From NCBI GenBank assembly GCA_026394015.1, contig JAPKZA010000256.1:1-45810 (forward strand): DNA of 45,810 nucleotides. The letters are read 5' to 3'. This document shows, piece by piece, positions 16,360-25,603 of this stretch. Source of the DNA: Acidobacteriota bacterium. GTDB lineage: Bacteria; Acidobacteriota; Terriglobia; Bryobacterales; Bryobacteraceae. Both the position numbers and the translations under genes were made by a program. The stretch's first letter is position 1. Every line of letters begins with the position of its first letter. The notes under the pieces were generated by a model, which saw only the letters and a list, made by a program, of their open reading frames with translations, searched no databases and had not been told where the DNA came from.

Positions 16360-18783
16360 ATGCTCTTGCGTTCCAAGTTACGACTATTCGTATCGTTTGC
16401 CTTCTCTACATTGCTCGCAAGCGCCCAGCAACCCGCGCATCGCGGCGGCGGAGAGGCCAATCTCGTCCTACCTGATTTCAACCAGGCGACATTTCTGGGT
16501 GGCATCACAGGATTCAACCTTTTGCTCGGCGGCATGTTCGTCGCGGCGCTCGGGCTTGTGTTCGGGCTCCTGATTTACCGCGAGTTGCAGAACATGCCCG
16601 TGCACCAATCGATGCGCGACATCTCCGAGCTGATCTACCAGACCTGCCAGACCTATCTGGTCACGCAGGGCCGCTTCCTCATGATCCTCGAACTTTTCAT
16701 CGGCGCGATCATCGTCTTCTACTTCGGTTATCTTCAGCATTTTGAGTTTCTAAAGGTCGCAGTAATTCTTCTTTTCAGTGTGATTGGCATTGCCGGTAGT
16801 TATGGTGTCGCCTGGTTCGGGATTCGCGTCAACACGTTCGCGAACTCGCGGTGTGCTTTCGCGGCGTTACGCGGGAAGCCGTTCCCCTGTTACGCGATTC
16901 CGCTCAAGGCCGGCATGAGCATCGGCATGCTGCTGATCTCGGTGGAACTGCTGTTGATGCTGTTCATTCTGCTCTTCGTGCCCCGGGACTACGCCGGGGC
17001 CTGCTTCATCGGCTTCGCCATCGGGGAATCGCTGGGTGCGGCGGCGCTCCGCGTGGCGGGCGGCATCTTTACGAAGATTGCCGACATCGGTGCCGACTTG
17101 ATGAAGATCGTCTTCAAAATCAAAGAGGACGACGCGCGGAACCCGGGAGTGATTGCCGATTGCGTGGGTGACAACGCCGGCGATTCGGTGGGTCCTTCGG
17201 CCGACGGCTTTGAAACCTACGGCGTCACCGGCGTCGCGCTGATCAGCTTCATTCTGCTGGCGGTGACGAAGGAAGAAGTTCGGCTGCAGTTGCTCGTTTG
17301 GATCTTCGTCATGCGCGTCGTGATGGTTGTCGCCAGCGCGCTCAGCTACTTCATCAACGAAGCGTGGGCGAAATCGAAGTATGCAAACGTGGACAAGATG
17401 AACTTCGAAACGCCTTTGACGACGCTCGTTTGGCTGACTTCGTTTATTTCGGTGGGCCTGACGTACCTTGTCTCCAGCATGCTGATACCAACCCTCGGCG
17501 GCGATATGTCGCTCTGGTGGAAGCTTTCGAGCGTCATCACCTGCGGAACGCTGGCCGGAGCGATTATTCCGGAGCTCGTGAAGGTGTTTACCTCCACCGA
17601 TTCCGCCCACGTTCGGGAGGTGGTAACCAGTTCCCGTGAAGGCGGCGCTTCGCTGAATATCCTATCCGGCTTAGTCGCGGGTAACTTCAGTGCCTTCTGG
17701 CTGGGCATGGCGATGCTGCTGCTGATGGGGGCCTCTTACTACATCAGCATGATGGGCCTGGCGTCGTTGATGATGGCTCCGGCCGTGTTCGCGTTTGGTC
17801 TCGTGGCGTTCGGGTTCCTGGGGATGGGCCCGGTGACGATCGCCGTCGATAGCTATGGCCCGGTGACTGACAATGCGCAGAGCGTCTACGAACTCTCGCA
17901 GATCGAAGAGATCAAGGGCATCGAGAAGGAAATGGAAGCCACCTTCGGCTTCCGGCCGCAGTTTGAAAAGGCGAAACACTTCCTCGAAGAGAACGACGGC
18001 GCGGGCAACACGTTCAAGGCAACCGCTAAGCCGGTGCTGATCGGAACGGCCGTCGTGGGTGCGACGACGATGATTTTTTCGATCATCGTTTCGTTAACCA
18101 ATGGACTCCAGCCGGATAAGCTGATCTTTCTGTCGATTCTCCATCCGCCGTTTCTGCTGGGCTTGATGACGGGCGGGGCGGTGATCTACTGGTTCACCGG
18201 GGCATCCATGCAAGCGGTGACGACGGGCGCCTATCGGGCGGTTGAATTCATCAAAGCCAATATGAAGCTCGACGGCACGAACAAGGCGTCGACGGAAGAC
18301 TCGAAGAAGGTGGTTGAAATCTGCACGAAATATGCGCAAAAGGGCATGTTCAACATCTTCCTGGTGGTGTTCTTCCTGACGCTTGCCTTCGCCTTCTATG
18401 AGTCGTACTTCTTCATTGGCTACCTGGTTTCCATCGCGCTGTTCGGGTTGTACCAGGCGATCTTTATGGCCAACGCCGGCGGCGCGTGGGATAACGCCAA
18501 GAAAATCGTCGAAGTGGAACTGAAGGCGAAAGGAACCCCTCTGCATGATGCGACCGTGGTCGGCGATACCGTCGGCGATCCGTTCAAAGATACGAGTTCG
18601 GTCGCGATGAATCCCATCATCAAGTTCACGACCCTGTTCGGACTTCTGGCGGTGGAACTGGCCGAAAGCTTCAAGGCGCAGGGCTCCGAAGCGACTTGGA
18701 TGTTGACGCTAGGGTTCTTTTTGGCCGGCCTGTATTTTGTGTGGCGCAGCTTCTACGGCATGCGGATTCAAAGCGGGAATTAG
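16360..18783 (+). CDS. hppA: membrane-bound proton/sodium-translocating pyrophosphatase
   Basis: 807 residues with about 16 membrane helices. It hydrolyses pyrophosphate and pumps H+ or Na+ out of the cytoplasm. Signature segments are GGIFTKIADIGADL, KEDDARNPGVIAD, GDNAGDSVGPSADGFETY and the C-terminal GDTVGDPFKDTSS. The central motif departs from the usual GDNVGDCAGMAADLFE. At the potassium-determining site it reads GNTFKATAK (residues 549-557). Lys553 matches the Lys of K+-independent enzymes, but the position three residues on is Ala, as in K+-dependent ones. There is an extra signal-like N-terminus and RGGGE loop before the first core helix. GGAGGG precedes the ATG by nine bases. The 3' end overlaps shc by four bases. 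Confidence 0.94.
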   Translation: MLLRSKLRLFVSFAFSTLLASAQQPAHRGGGEANLVLPDFNQATFLGGITGFNLLLGGMFVAALGLVFGLLIYRELQNMPVHQSMRDISELIYQTCQTYLVTQGRFLMILELFIGAIIVFYFGYLQHFEFLKVAVILLFSVIGIAGSYGVAWFGIRVNTFANSRCAFAALRGKPFPCYAIPLKAGMSIGMLLISVELLLMLFILLFVPRDYAGACFIGFAIGESLGAAALRVAGGIFTKIADIGADLMKIVFKIKEDDARNPGVIADCVGDNAGDSVGPSADGFETYGVTGVALISFILLAVTKEEVRLQLLVWIFVMRVVMVVASALSYFINEAWAKSKYANVDKMNFETPLTTLVWLTSFISVGLTYLVSSMLIPTLGGDMSLWWKLSSVITCGTLAGAIIPELVKVFTSTDSAHVREVVTSSREGGASLNILSGLVAGNFSAFWLGMAMLLLMGASYYISMMGLASLMMAPAVFAFGLVAFGFLGMGPVTIAVDSYGPVTDNAQSVYELSQIEEIKGIEKEMEATFGFRPQFEKAKHFLEENDGAGNTFKATAKPVLIGTAVVGATTMIFSIIVSLTNGLQPDKLIFLSILHPPFLLGLMTGGAVIYWFTGASMQAVTTGAYRAVEFIKANMKLDGTNKASTEDSKKVVEICTKYAQKGMFNIFLVVFFLTLAFAFYESYFFIGYLVSIALFGLYQAIFMANAGGAWDNAKKIVEVELKAKGTPLHDATVVGDTVGDPFKDTSSVAMNPIIKFTTLFGLLAVELAESFKAQGSEATWMLTLGFFLAGLYFVWRSFYGMRIQSGN

Positions 18784-20756
18784 AATCCGGCCATCCGGCC
18801 GTACAGCCCGGTGACCAACAACGGGAAGTAGTGCCGGTAGAGCGTGTAGCGGAGGTAGAAAACGTTGGGGAAGCCGGTGCCGGTAGCGAGCGATTCGCTC
18901 CAGGCACCGTCTTCTTCCTGCGTGTCTACCAGATAGCGCAAGCCTCGTTCGGCGGAGGCGGAATCGTGGCGACCGGCCGAGAGCAGACTCAACAGCGCCC
19001 AAGCTGTTTGGGAGGGCGTCGAGGGGGCGGCGACGAAGCGATTGGCTTCGTAACTGATGCAGCTTTCGCCCCAGCCACCGTCGGAGTTTTGCGTCGACTG
19101 GACGAAGTCAGCCGCTTTGCGAAAGACGTTCAGATCGGGCGAGTCGGCCGCGCGAAGGCCCCGCAGAGCCAAGAACGTGCCGTAGAGATAGTTCACGCCC
19201 CAGCGGCCGTACCAACTGCCGTTTTGCTCCTGCGTCTTGAGCAGAAAGTTAACGGCGTTGTGGACGACGGGATCAGAAGGCGGCAAACCGCGGCGGCACA
19301 GCGCTTCCAGCACCCGGCCCGTGATGTCGGGGCAGGTGGGGTCGAGCATCGCATTGTGATCAGAGAAAGGAATGCTGTTTAACACGCCCCAATCGTTGTC
19401 CGCATCGAAGGCCGCGAAGCCACCGTCCTGGGACTGCATCCCCTTGAGCCAAGCCATCGCGCGGGCTTCCACGGCGGCTTGCTGCTCAGGCTGCGAAGCC
19501 CGGCAGTGTTCCAAGGCGAGCAGCACCATGGCCGTGTCGTCGATATCGGGATAATGCTCGTTGGAATACTCAAACGCCCAACCGCCAGGGTGCAGATGCG
19601 GCCGCTTCACGGACCAGTCGCCTCGTCGCCGCACCTCGCGCGCCATCAGCCAATCGGCGGCTTGCTGCTGCGCGGATGGATCGAGATGGTTCGTCTCACC
19701 CAAGGCGAACGCCGCATAGGCGGTGTCCCACACCGGCGAGAAGCACGGCTGGAAATAGAGAGAATCGCTCGTCTCCGTGAATAGCCGGTCGAACTTCGCG
19801 ATCGCTTCGACGAGGTCCGGATGATCGCGCGGATAGTCCAGCGCTTCCAGCGCCATGATCGAATACATCATGGACGGATAAATCGCCCCGAGGCCATCAG
19901 CGTCGCGGCAGCGTTCGAGCATCCAACGCTCCGCCAAGCGGATCGCGGCGATGCGGGAATCCCGGTGGCCGCGCCGCTCCCATAGTTTCAGCAACCGGTC
20001 GACCTGATGAAAAATCGGCGAGATGATGCGGTCCCGCTTGGGCATGCTGAGATTGTTGCCCGAGTGCAGTAGTTCGTTCAGGTCGATTCCGGCCGGCGCA
20101 GGCCGAATGCCGCCGACCGCCTGCACAATGGACAGAGGAACGACGATGGCGCGCGTCCAGGATGCCATTTCATACAGGACGCCGCCCGGGTAAAGAGTGC
20201 CCCCCGGCAGCAACATCAACTCCGGCGGAATCGTCGGAACATACTTGCGCGGATACAAGCCGAAGAACGAAAGATTGATCTTGGTATAGCTGTTGCAGGC
20301 TTGCAGACCACCCAGGTCGAGCACCCGGTTCCGGGCGCGGCGTAACGGTTCAAAATCGGGGCTATAGCCGCACAGACGAAGGGCCGTATAGGCCTTCACG
20401 GTCGCATTGATATCGGCGGGACCGTCCGGGAAAATGTGCCACCCTCCGTCGGGCATCTGCTGCGATAGGATACGCCGACACACTTTTTCCAAACGGGGCA
20501 GGGAAGGTGGGTTCCACACCCCGTCCGCCGGCGGATACAGCCACAACTGCAGCAGAACATAGTCCGCTTCCAGAGAGACATCGGCGAGCAGTTCCCCGCA
20601 CCAATGTCCGTCCGGCTTCTGCAGCGAGATCAGCGAACTGGCGCTGCGACGGCTCGCATCGCGGGCGGCCGCGAACAACGCGCGCCGCTCACCAACAACT
20701 TGGCCGGGTTGGGGAAAGCGTCGACTAAACGCGGAATTGGTCCAATTCGTGCCCAT
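18780..20756 (-). CDS. shc: squalene-hopene cyclase
   Basis: 658 residues, typical for the family, acting as a monotopic membrane enzyme that cyclises squalene to hopene and diplopterol. The catalytic DXDD motif is DIDD at residues 404-407 (YPDIDDTA). Several QW repeats (DGGW, QEQNGSWYGRW, QNSDGGWGE, EDGAWSE) mark the alpha-alpha barrel. FQPCFSPVWDTAYA is the conserved segment before the acid motif. No other hopanoid (hpn) or squalene-synthesis gene is visible here. It is convergent with hppA and divergent from the transglycosylase gene. Confidence 0.95.
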   Translation of the reverse strand: MGTNWTNSAFSRRFPQPGQVVGERRALFAAARDASRRSASSLISLQKPDGHWCGELLADVSLEADYVLLQLWLYPPADGVWNPPSLPRLEKVCRRILSQQMPDGGWHIFPDGPADINATVKAYTALRLCGYSPDFEPLRRARNRVLDLGGLQACNSYTKINLSFFGLYPRKYVPTIPPELMLLPGGTLYPGGVLYEMASWTRAIVVPLSIVQAVGGIRPAPAGIDLNELLHSGNNLSMPKRDRIISPIFHQVDRLLKLWERRGHRDSRIAAIRLAERWMLERCRDADGLGAIYPSMMYSIMALEALDYPRDHPDLVEAIAKFDRLFTETSDSLYFQPCFSPVWDTAYAAFALGETNHLDPSAQQQAADWLMAREVRRRGDWSVKRPHLHPGGWAFEYSNEHYPDIDDTAMVLLALEHCRASQPEQQAAVEARAMAWLKGMQSQDGGFAAFDADNDWGVLNSIPFSDHNAMLDPTCPDITGRVLEALCRRGLPPSDPVVHNAVNFLLKTQEQNGSWYGRWGVNYLYGTFLALRGLRAADSPDLNVFRKAADFVQSTQNSDGGWGESCISYEANRFVAAPSTPSQTAWALLSLLSAGRHDSASAERGLRYLVDTQEEDGAWSESLATGTGFPNVFYLRYTLYRHYFPLLVTGLYGRMAGF

Positions 20757-20789
20757 GGAGAAGGTTGTTCAGGAAAAGATCGACTATTG

Positions 20790-20796
20790 TATTATA
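20790..20796. promoter_or_regulatory. overlapping divergent -10 elements between shc and the transglycosylase gene
   Basis: In the 128-base intergenic region, TATAAT on the minus strand (20796-20791) and TATTAT on the plus strand (20790-20795) share the same bases. A plus-strand TTGTTC lies 19 bases upstream at 20765-20770. No clear minus-strand -35 box was found. This is a visual call only. Confidence 0.35.
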
Positions 20797-20884
20797 CGAG
20801 CCAGCGGCAATACAGGATTCATTTAATGGACTACGGAATGATCTTGGATACTGGGATTCCGCCCCAGCGCCGATGTACCAATTG

Positions 20885-21622
20885 ATGCGCAAGTTTGTCT
20901 TTCTTCTCCTTTTCGTCAGCTTGTGCTCTGGCCAGCAGAGCCCTGGGAAACGCACGGTTCCGATGGAACCATTGCCAGAGGAACCCGTCAGCAGGGCTCC
21001 GTTGCCTACCCCAAAGCCGGTCGAACGAGCCACTGCTCCCAAAGTAGTGGAGAAGCCAATGGCAACGTTTGAAGATTCCTTGCGTCGCCAGGCGGAAAGT
21101 GTGGCTCGTCAGGTGCAGGCGCTGCAGGAACAAAATCCGAATTTCTGGAGGAGTGCCCCCTTGGCTCCCGCTCCGGACAATTTGCCGGCGGAGCCATTCG
21201 AAGCGGCCAACTGCCCACCCGTGCCGACCGGAGACCTCCGCGCTCTCGTGGATCGAGAGGCAAAGAAACAGGAAATCAGTTCCACCCTGCTTCATGCGGT
21301 GATTGAACAGGAGTCCGGCAATCTCCCCTGCGCGGTGTCGAGTAAGGGTGCGATGGGGCTGATGCAACTCATGCCGGCCACGGCGCAAACCTTACAAGTT
21401 AAAGATCCTTTTGACCCCGGTCAGAATATCGCCGCCGGAAGCCGGTTCCTGAAATCCCTCCTCGATCGATACAAAGGCGATCTCCCGAAGGCCCTCGCCG
21501 CCTACAATGCGGGTCCTGGTCGCGTCGATCAGGCCGGAGAAGTGCCGAACATCCCAGAAACCCAAAACTATGTCGAGCGTATCCTTGCTCGCATCGCCGC
21601 CAAGGAGCAAGCGATTCAATAA
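20885..21622 (+). CDS. lytic transglycosylase, SLT (Slt70-type) domain
   Basis: 245 residues: signal peptide (MRKFVFLLLFVSLCSG), a Pro-rich spacer to about residue 110, then an SLT domain. The catalytic Glu143 lies in IEQESGNLPCAVSSKGAMGL, followed by MQLMPATAQ and the late AYNAGPGRVDQ motif. It cleaves peptidoglycan glycan strands in the periplasm, leaving anhydro-muramyl ends. The ATG at 20885 is used because it begins the signal peptide; an ATG four codons earlier (20873) is also possible. Only two bases separate its stop from that of the convergent acylase gene. Confidence 0.9.
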   Translation: MRKFVFLLLFVSLCSGQQSPGKRTVPMEPLPEEPVSRAPLPTPKPVERATAPKVVEKPMATFEDSLRRQAESVARQVQALQEQNPNFWRSAPLAPAPDNLPAEPFEAANCPPVPTGDLRALVDREAKKQEISSTLLHAVIEQESGNLPCAVSSKGAMGLMQLMPATAQTLQVKDPFDPGQNIAAGSRFLKSLLDRYKGDLPKALAAYNAGPGRVDQAGEVPNIPETQNYVERILARIAAKEQAIQ

Positions 21623-21624
21623 CC

Positions 21625-23835
21625 CTATTTCGGCTGTAGTTGAATGCGCTCGATCGTGTTGGCCTCAATGGCGGGCCGGGTGAAAAGCAGCGAATGGTAT
21701 TTGCCGATGGACCAATCCGAAAGCAAGTCGCTGTAGTGAGGAGAGTCGGGGTCGCCGGACTCGCCGGGAGCGTTCGTCATGCGGCTACGGTCCCAGTTGG
21801 CGGTATCGAGCAGCATGCGAAAGCTGGCTCCGGAAGCGGCTCGAAAGTTCGCTCCGCCGGCGGCGTTGATTGTATTGGCATCACCGGGTAGGGCGACGGG
21901 TCCGCGGTCAAACAGGCGAATCTTGCTTGGGTGGGCGAGATACAGCATGTGGATATGGCCCCATTTCCAGTTGGCCTGATTCGGGCCAAACGAGCGAGTC
22001 AACTCTCCCAGCGTCGCGGCGAGCGTGCGCTCCAGGGCCGATGGGTCGGACTTCGCTTCGAGGGCCTTCAGCACGGTCCCGATGTTGGCGCGCGCGCCCA
22101 GGTTCGCTGGTTGAAAAATCGCCGGACCCAGCTTCCCCATCCAAACGGCCATCACGGCCGCGGGCATTGAATCGGTCGCCATCTTGGCGTCCCATGCCAG
22201 CAACGCCGGCAAGATCTCCCGTCCGGAACTGGCCGGACCGGGGTTCCACTTGCGGAGGATCGCCTGGAATCGCTTCGCTGGTTCCGAGACCACATCGAAC
22301 TGCAGTCGTTCGAAATCGTCGAGTGACCATTTCGGCCGGGTTGCCAACTGCGCTCGAATCCGGTCGGCCCGGAAGGACTGCGCCCACTCGTAGTTCAAAA
22401 TGTGGGGGAACCCGGCGGGCAAGATATTGTTGTTCGCCGTCGCCAGCATTCCGTCCGGCGGATTCAAGGAACGCGGAAGTTGGTTCGGATCGAGGAACCC
22501 CGCCCACTCGTAGGTCCCCGTCTGCCCAGGTACCGGCAAGAGTCCGTTCCACGCTTTTCGAATCGGAGCCAGTCCGGCCACCGCGAATCCGATGTTCCCT
22601 TTGGTGTCTGCGTAGAGCAGGTTCTCGGCCGGAGCTTTGAATCGTCCCACCGCCTCAAGGAACTGGGGCCACGTCTGCGCCTGGGCCAGCGACAGTCCCG
22701 CCAGATAGCCGGCCGTGCCTGGTTCGGAACCAACCCAGCGCATCACATAAGCCCGACGACGGGTACGGTCCAGCCCAATCACCGGCCCATGCAGCGTATG
22801 CCGACACTCCACCACTTCTGGCTTCTTGCCCTTCACCGCCACCGAATAGCGCTCCACCGTCATCTTCTTCCAAACCCCGGCATACAAATACTCGTCCAGG
22901 TTGTTCGGGTTCAACTGCTCCACGTAAAGGTCCTGTTGGTCGGTCCCCGTGATCGTAAAGCCGAAGCCAATCGACTCATTGTGCCCCAACGCGATACCCG
23001 GCAGCGCGGGTTCTCCCGCCCCGATTTGGTTGATCCCGGGGGCCACTAAATGCACTGTTCTCCGCAGACTCGGAATCAGCAACGCGCGATGCGGGTCGCT
23101 CGCCAACAGCGGCTTGCCGGTTACGGACCGCTTGCCGGAGACAACCCAGTTGTTCGACCCCTGCATCTCCAGCGTCACCGGATCGGTCGCGTCATCGAAA
23201 TCGGCAATCGCTCCGGTCGTAATGTCCTTCAAACTCAGTTCGGCCGGGGCGCGCATCGTCGTCGGCGGGTCCGTCGGTCGAACTTGTTCCAGCAGCGTAG
23301 CTCCAAACGTATCGAGCTCTCGGGCGCGTGCCACCTCGCGCAGCACGTTCGACATCATCGAAAAAACGGCCACCCGCGATACGACGTCCTCCGGCTGCCA
23401 CAGGCCGGGCGCATAGCCCAACTGCTGAAACTCCCGCGTCAGCTTGCCGCCCTGCTGGATATAGGCATTGATGCCATTCGTAAAGGCGCGCGCAATGTTG
23501 TAAGTGTCCGGGGCATAGGAAGCCCACTCCGCGTTCCAGTCCCCGCGAAACCGCAGCAGCAACGCCGTCCGGTCCCGTTCGACATACGCGGGACCTAGTA
23601 CCTCGGCCAGCTTGCCAGAGCCAGTCCGCCGCCAAAGGTCAATCTGCCAAAGCCGATCTCGGGCCGCCATGTAGCCTTGGGCAAAGTACACGTCCGTCTG
23701 GTTTTGCGCGTAAATATGAGGGATTCCCCACTTATCGCGCAAAACTTCGACCGGCGCTTTCAGCCCAGTCAGCCGCAACTCCTCCGCCGCCAACGGCAGG
23801 GCAAGCAGGGCGAACGCTAACTTAACGAAGGCCAT
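21625..23835 (-). CDS. penicillin acylase family amidohydrolase
   Basis: 736 residues with a signal peptide (MAFVKLAFALLALPLAA). This is an N-terminal-nucleophile hydrolase made as a precursor. Autocleavage before Ser227 in MQGSNNWVVSG would free the catalytic serine of the beta chain. Other family blocks are VLRDKWGIPHIYA, YFAQGYMAARDRLWQ (alpha chain), PLLASDPHR, and ALGHNESIGFGFT. Substrates in the family include beta-lactams, N-acyl homoserine lactones and acyl amino acids, so a quorum-quenching role is possible but unproven. Its ATG lies 19 bases inside the upstream enoyl-CoA hydratase-like gene, so the two are coupled. Confidence 0.92.
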   Translation of the reverse strand: MAFVKLAFALLALPLAAEELRLTGLKAPVEVLRDKWGIPHIYAQNQTDVYFAQGYMAARDRLWQIDLWRRTGSGKLAEVLGPAYVERDRTALLLRFRGDWNAEWASYAPDTYNIARAFTNGINAYIQQGGKLTREFQQLGYAPGLWQPEDVVSRVAVFSMMSNVLREVARARELDTFGATLLEQVRPTDPPTTMRAPAELSLKDITTGAIADFDDATDPVTLEMQGSNNWVVSGKRSVTGKPLLASDPHRALLIPSLRRTVHLVAPGINQIGAGEPALPGIALGHNESIGFGFTITGTDQQDLYVEQLNPNNLDEYLYAGVWKKMTVERYSVAVKGKKPEVVECRHTLHGPVIGLDRTRRRAYVMRWVGSEPGTAGYLAGLSLAQAQTWPQFLEAVGRFKAPAENLLYADTKGNIGFAVAGLAPIRKAWNGLLPVPGQTGTYEWAGFLDPNQLPRSLNPPDGMLATANNNILPAGFPHILNYEWAQSFRADRIRAQLATRPKWSLDDFERLQFDVVSEPAKRFQAILRKWNPGPASSGREILPALLAWDAKMATDSMPAAVMAVWMGKLGPAIFQPANLGARANIGTVLKALEAKSDPSALERTLAATLGELTRSFGPNQANWKWGHIHMLYLAHPSKIRLFDRGPVALPGDANTINAAGGANFRAASGASFRMLLDTANWDRSRMTNAPGESGDPDSPHYSDLLSDWSIGKYHSLLFTRPAIEANTIERIQLQPK

Positions 23836-24569
23836 ACCGGTCTCCTCTTTTCCTTCAGCGCGGCCACGCCTTCGGCGTAGTCCGGCGACTCCAGCAACTC
23901 GGCCCGCAACTGCATCGCCACTTGGCCCGCCGCCGAGTCGTCCAATGTTCTCTGTTGATGCGCGAAAATCATCCCGGAGCGAATCGCCTGCGGCGGGAAA
24001 CCAGCGATCTGTTCGGCGATCGCGCTCGCCCGATCGTCGAGTTCCATCTCCGGTGCCACGGCGTGGATCAAGCCCAATCGCAGCGCCTCGTCGGTCTGAA
24101 AAATCCGTCCGGTGAGTGCGATCTCGAGCGCCCGCCGCTCGCCGATCGCCTGCGCCACGGCGCGGAACAGGATCAGCGGGAACATGCCGATGCGCATCTC
24201 CGTCAGTCCAAAGCTCGACCCCATCGCCGCCACGACGCAGTGGCAGTTCGCGATCAGTCCGATCCCGCCCGCCAGCACCGGTCCCTTTACCGCCGCCACA
24301 ATCGGCTTTGACATCCGCGCTCCGACGGAAAACAAGCGCTCGTGCGCCGGGTCCATCCCAGCGCCCTCCTCAAGATCCAGCCCCGAACAAAAAATCTTCC
24401 CTTCGGCATCGAGCAAAAGGCACGACGTCCCCGCGTCCTCATCGGCTTCGTGGAACACGCGGAGGAGCGTATGGCAGAGTTCCCGGTTCAAGGCATTCGC
24501 CCGTTCCGGTCGAGCGAGCGTCACCCGGCGAACCCGGCCTTCTTGCGAAACTTTGAGGAATGGACTCAT
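23817..24569 (-). CDS. enoyl-CoA hydratase/isomerase family protein
   Basis: 250-residue crotonase-fold protein. The CoA-binding and oxyanion segments are present: RPERANALNRELCHTL, GKIFCSGLDLEEG and AAVKGPVLAGGIGLIANCH. The helix FGLTEMRIGMFPLI carries the position where hydratases have catalytic Glu, and the C-terminal region contains the usual GLIHAVAPE. It could be a hydratase, isomerase or another crotonase activity. It overlaps the downstream acylase gene and starts 20 bases from the divergent permease gene. A metabolic tie between an acyl-CoA enzyme and an acyl-amide hydrolase is plausible but is only inference. Confidence 0.88.
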   Translation of the reverse strand: MSPFLKVSQEGRVRRVTLARPERANALNRELCHTLLRVFHEADEDAGTSCLLLDAEGKIFCSGLDLEEGAGMDPAHERLFSVGARMSKPIVAAVKGPVLAGGIGLIANCHCVVAAMGSSFGLTEMRIGMFPLILFRAVAQAIGERRALEIALTGRIFQTDEALRLGLIHAVAPEMELDDRASAIAEQIAGFPPQAIRSGMIFAHQQRTLDDSAAGQVAMQLRAELLESPDYAEGVAALKEKRRPVWPSLS

Positions 24570-24589
24570 AAAGGTTAGGATAACGATTC

Positions 24590-25603
24590 ATGCTGGGATT
24601 CGATACTCGGGTAGCGCGCGCGACCTGGACGGTGCTCTTGATCCTGCTGGCCGTGGCAATCACATGGTTGGCGCGCGGGGCCGTGCTCGTCTTCGTCCTG
24701 GCCTTACTGCTGGCCTATCTCATCGCTCCCGCCGTCGGCCTAGCCCACCGCTGGTTGCCGATCCGCTGGTCCTACGGCGTCAAACTCGGCGTCGTTTACC
24801 TTCTGCTCTTCGGCGGCGCCGGCACCGTGTTGTTCCTCGTCGTCTCCCACATTGGGCGTGAAGCGGCGGACTTGGCCGCCAAGCTACCCGGCCTCGTCAA
24901 GTCCGGCGGTGCGCTTCTTGACCAACCTCTCCCCGCGCCCCTGGAACCCTACCGCGAGCAGATCCGCACTTTCATCGAAGAGCATATCCAGGAGATCATC
25001 CCCTTCCTCGGTTCGTTCGGACGCGACGTTCTCTCCGGAGCCACCAACCTCCTCTACTTCGTTCTCATTCCCATCCTTAGCTTTCTCTACCTCCTCGAAG
25101 CCCCCACCGTGCGCGAAAAAGTCGGCGAGTTCTTCGGCAACGAGATGCGCCGCGCCAAAGTCGATGCCGTTCTTGCCGACGTCAACCTGTGCCTGGGTGC
25201 CTACATGCGCGCCGTGCTCTCGCTCGTCACCGCCACCTTCGTTGCCTACGGCCTCTACTTCGAAGCCACCTTCGTCCCGTACGCCCTCCTTCTTGCCGCC
25301 GTCTCCGCAGTTTTCGAATTCGTGCCCGTCGTCGGCCCCCTCACCGGCATGGTGCTCAGCGTCGCCGTCGCCACCTTCAGCGGCTACTCCTACTGGGGCT
25401 GGATGATCGTCTTCCTCATCGTCTATCGTCTCTTCCAGGACTACGTTCTTTCTCCCTGGCTCCTCAGCTCCGGCGTCGAACTGCATCCTATCCTCGTCCT
25501 CTTCGGCGTTCTCGTCGGCGAGACCGTCGCCGGCATCCCCGGCCTCTTCCTCTCGGTCCCCGTCATGGCGACCATTCGCATCATCTACCGGCACCTGCGA
25601 TGA
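24590..25603 (+). CDS. AI-2E family transporter (PerM/YdiK-like permease)
   Basis: 337 residues with about eight membrane helices and a soluble segment in the middle (about residues 90-135, HIGREAADLAAKLPGLVK onward). The C-terminal block has FEFVPVVGPLTGM, the YRLFQDYVLSPWLLSSGVELHP region (read here in two halves, YRLFQDYVLSPW and LLSSGVELHP) and GLFLSVPVMATIRI, which are hallmarks of the family. Members include putative autoinducer-2 exporters and Na+/H+ antiporters, so the cargo is open. AGGAT lies nine bases upstream of the ATG. The stop overlaps the next start in ATGA. Confidence 0.9.
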   Translation: MLGFDTRVARATWTVLLILLAVAITWLARGAVLVFVLALLLAYLIAPAVGLAHRWLPIRWSYGVKLGVVYLLLFGGAGTVLFLVVSHIGREAADLAAKLPGLVKSGGALLDQPLPAPLEPYREQIRTFIEEHIQEIIPFLGSFGRDVLSGATNLLYFVLIPILSFLYLLEAPTVREKVGEFFGNEMRRAKVDAVLADVNLCLGAYMRAVLSLVTATFVAYGLYFEATFVPYALLLAAVSAVFEFVPVVGPLTGMVLSVAVATFSGYSYWGWMIVFLIVYRLFQDYVLSPWLLSSGVELHPILVLFGVLVGETVAGIPGLFLSVPVMATIRIIYRHLR

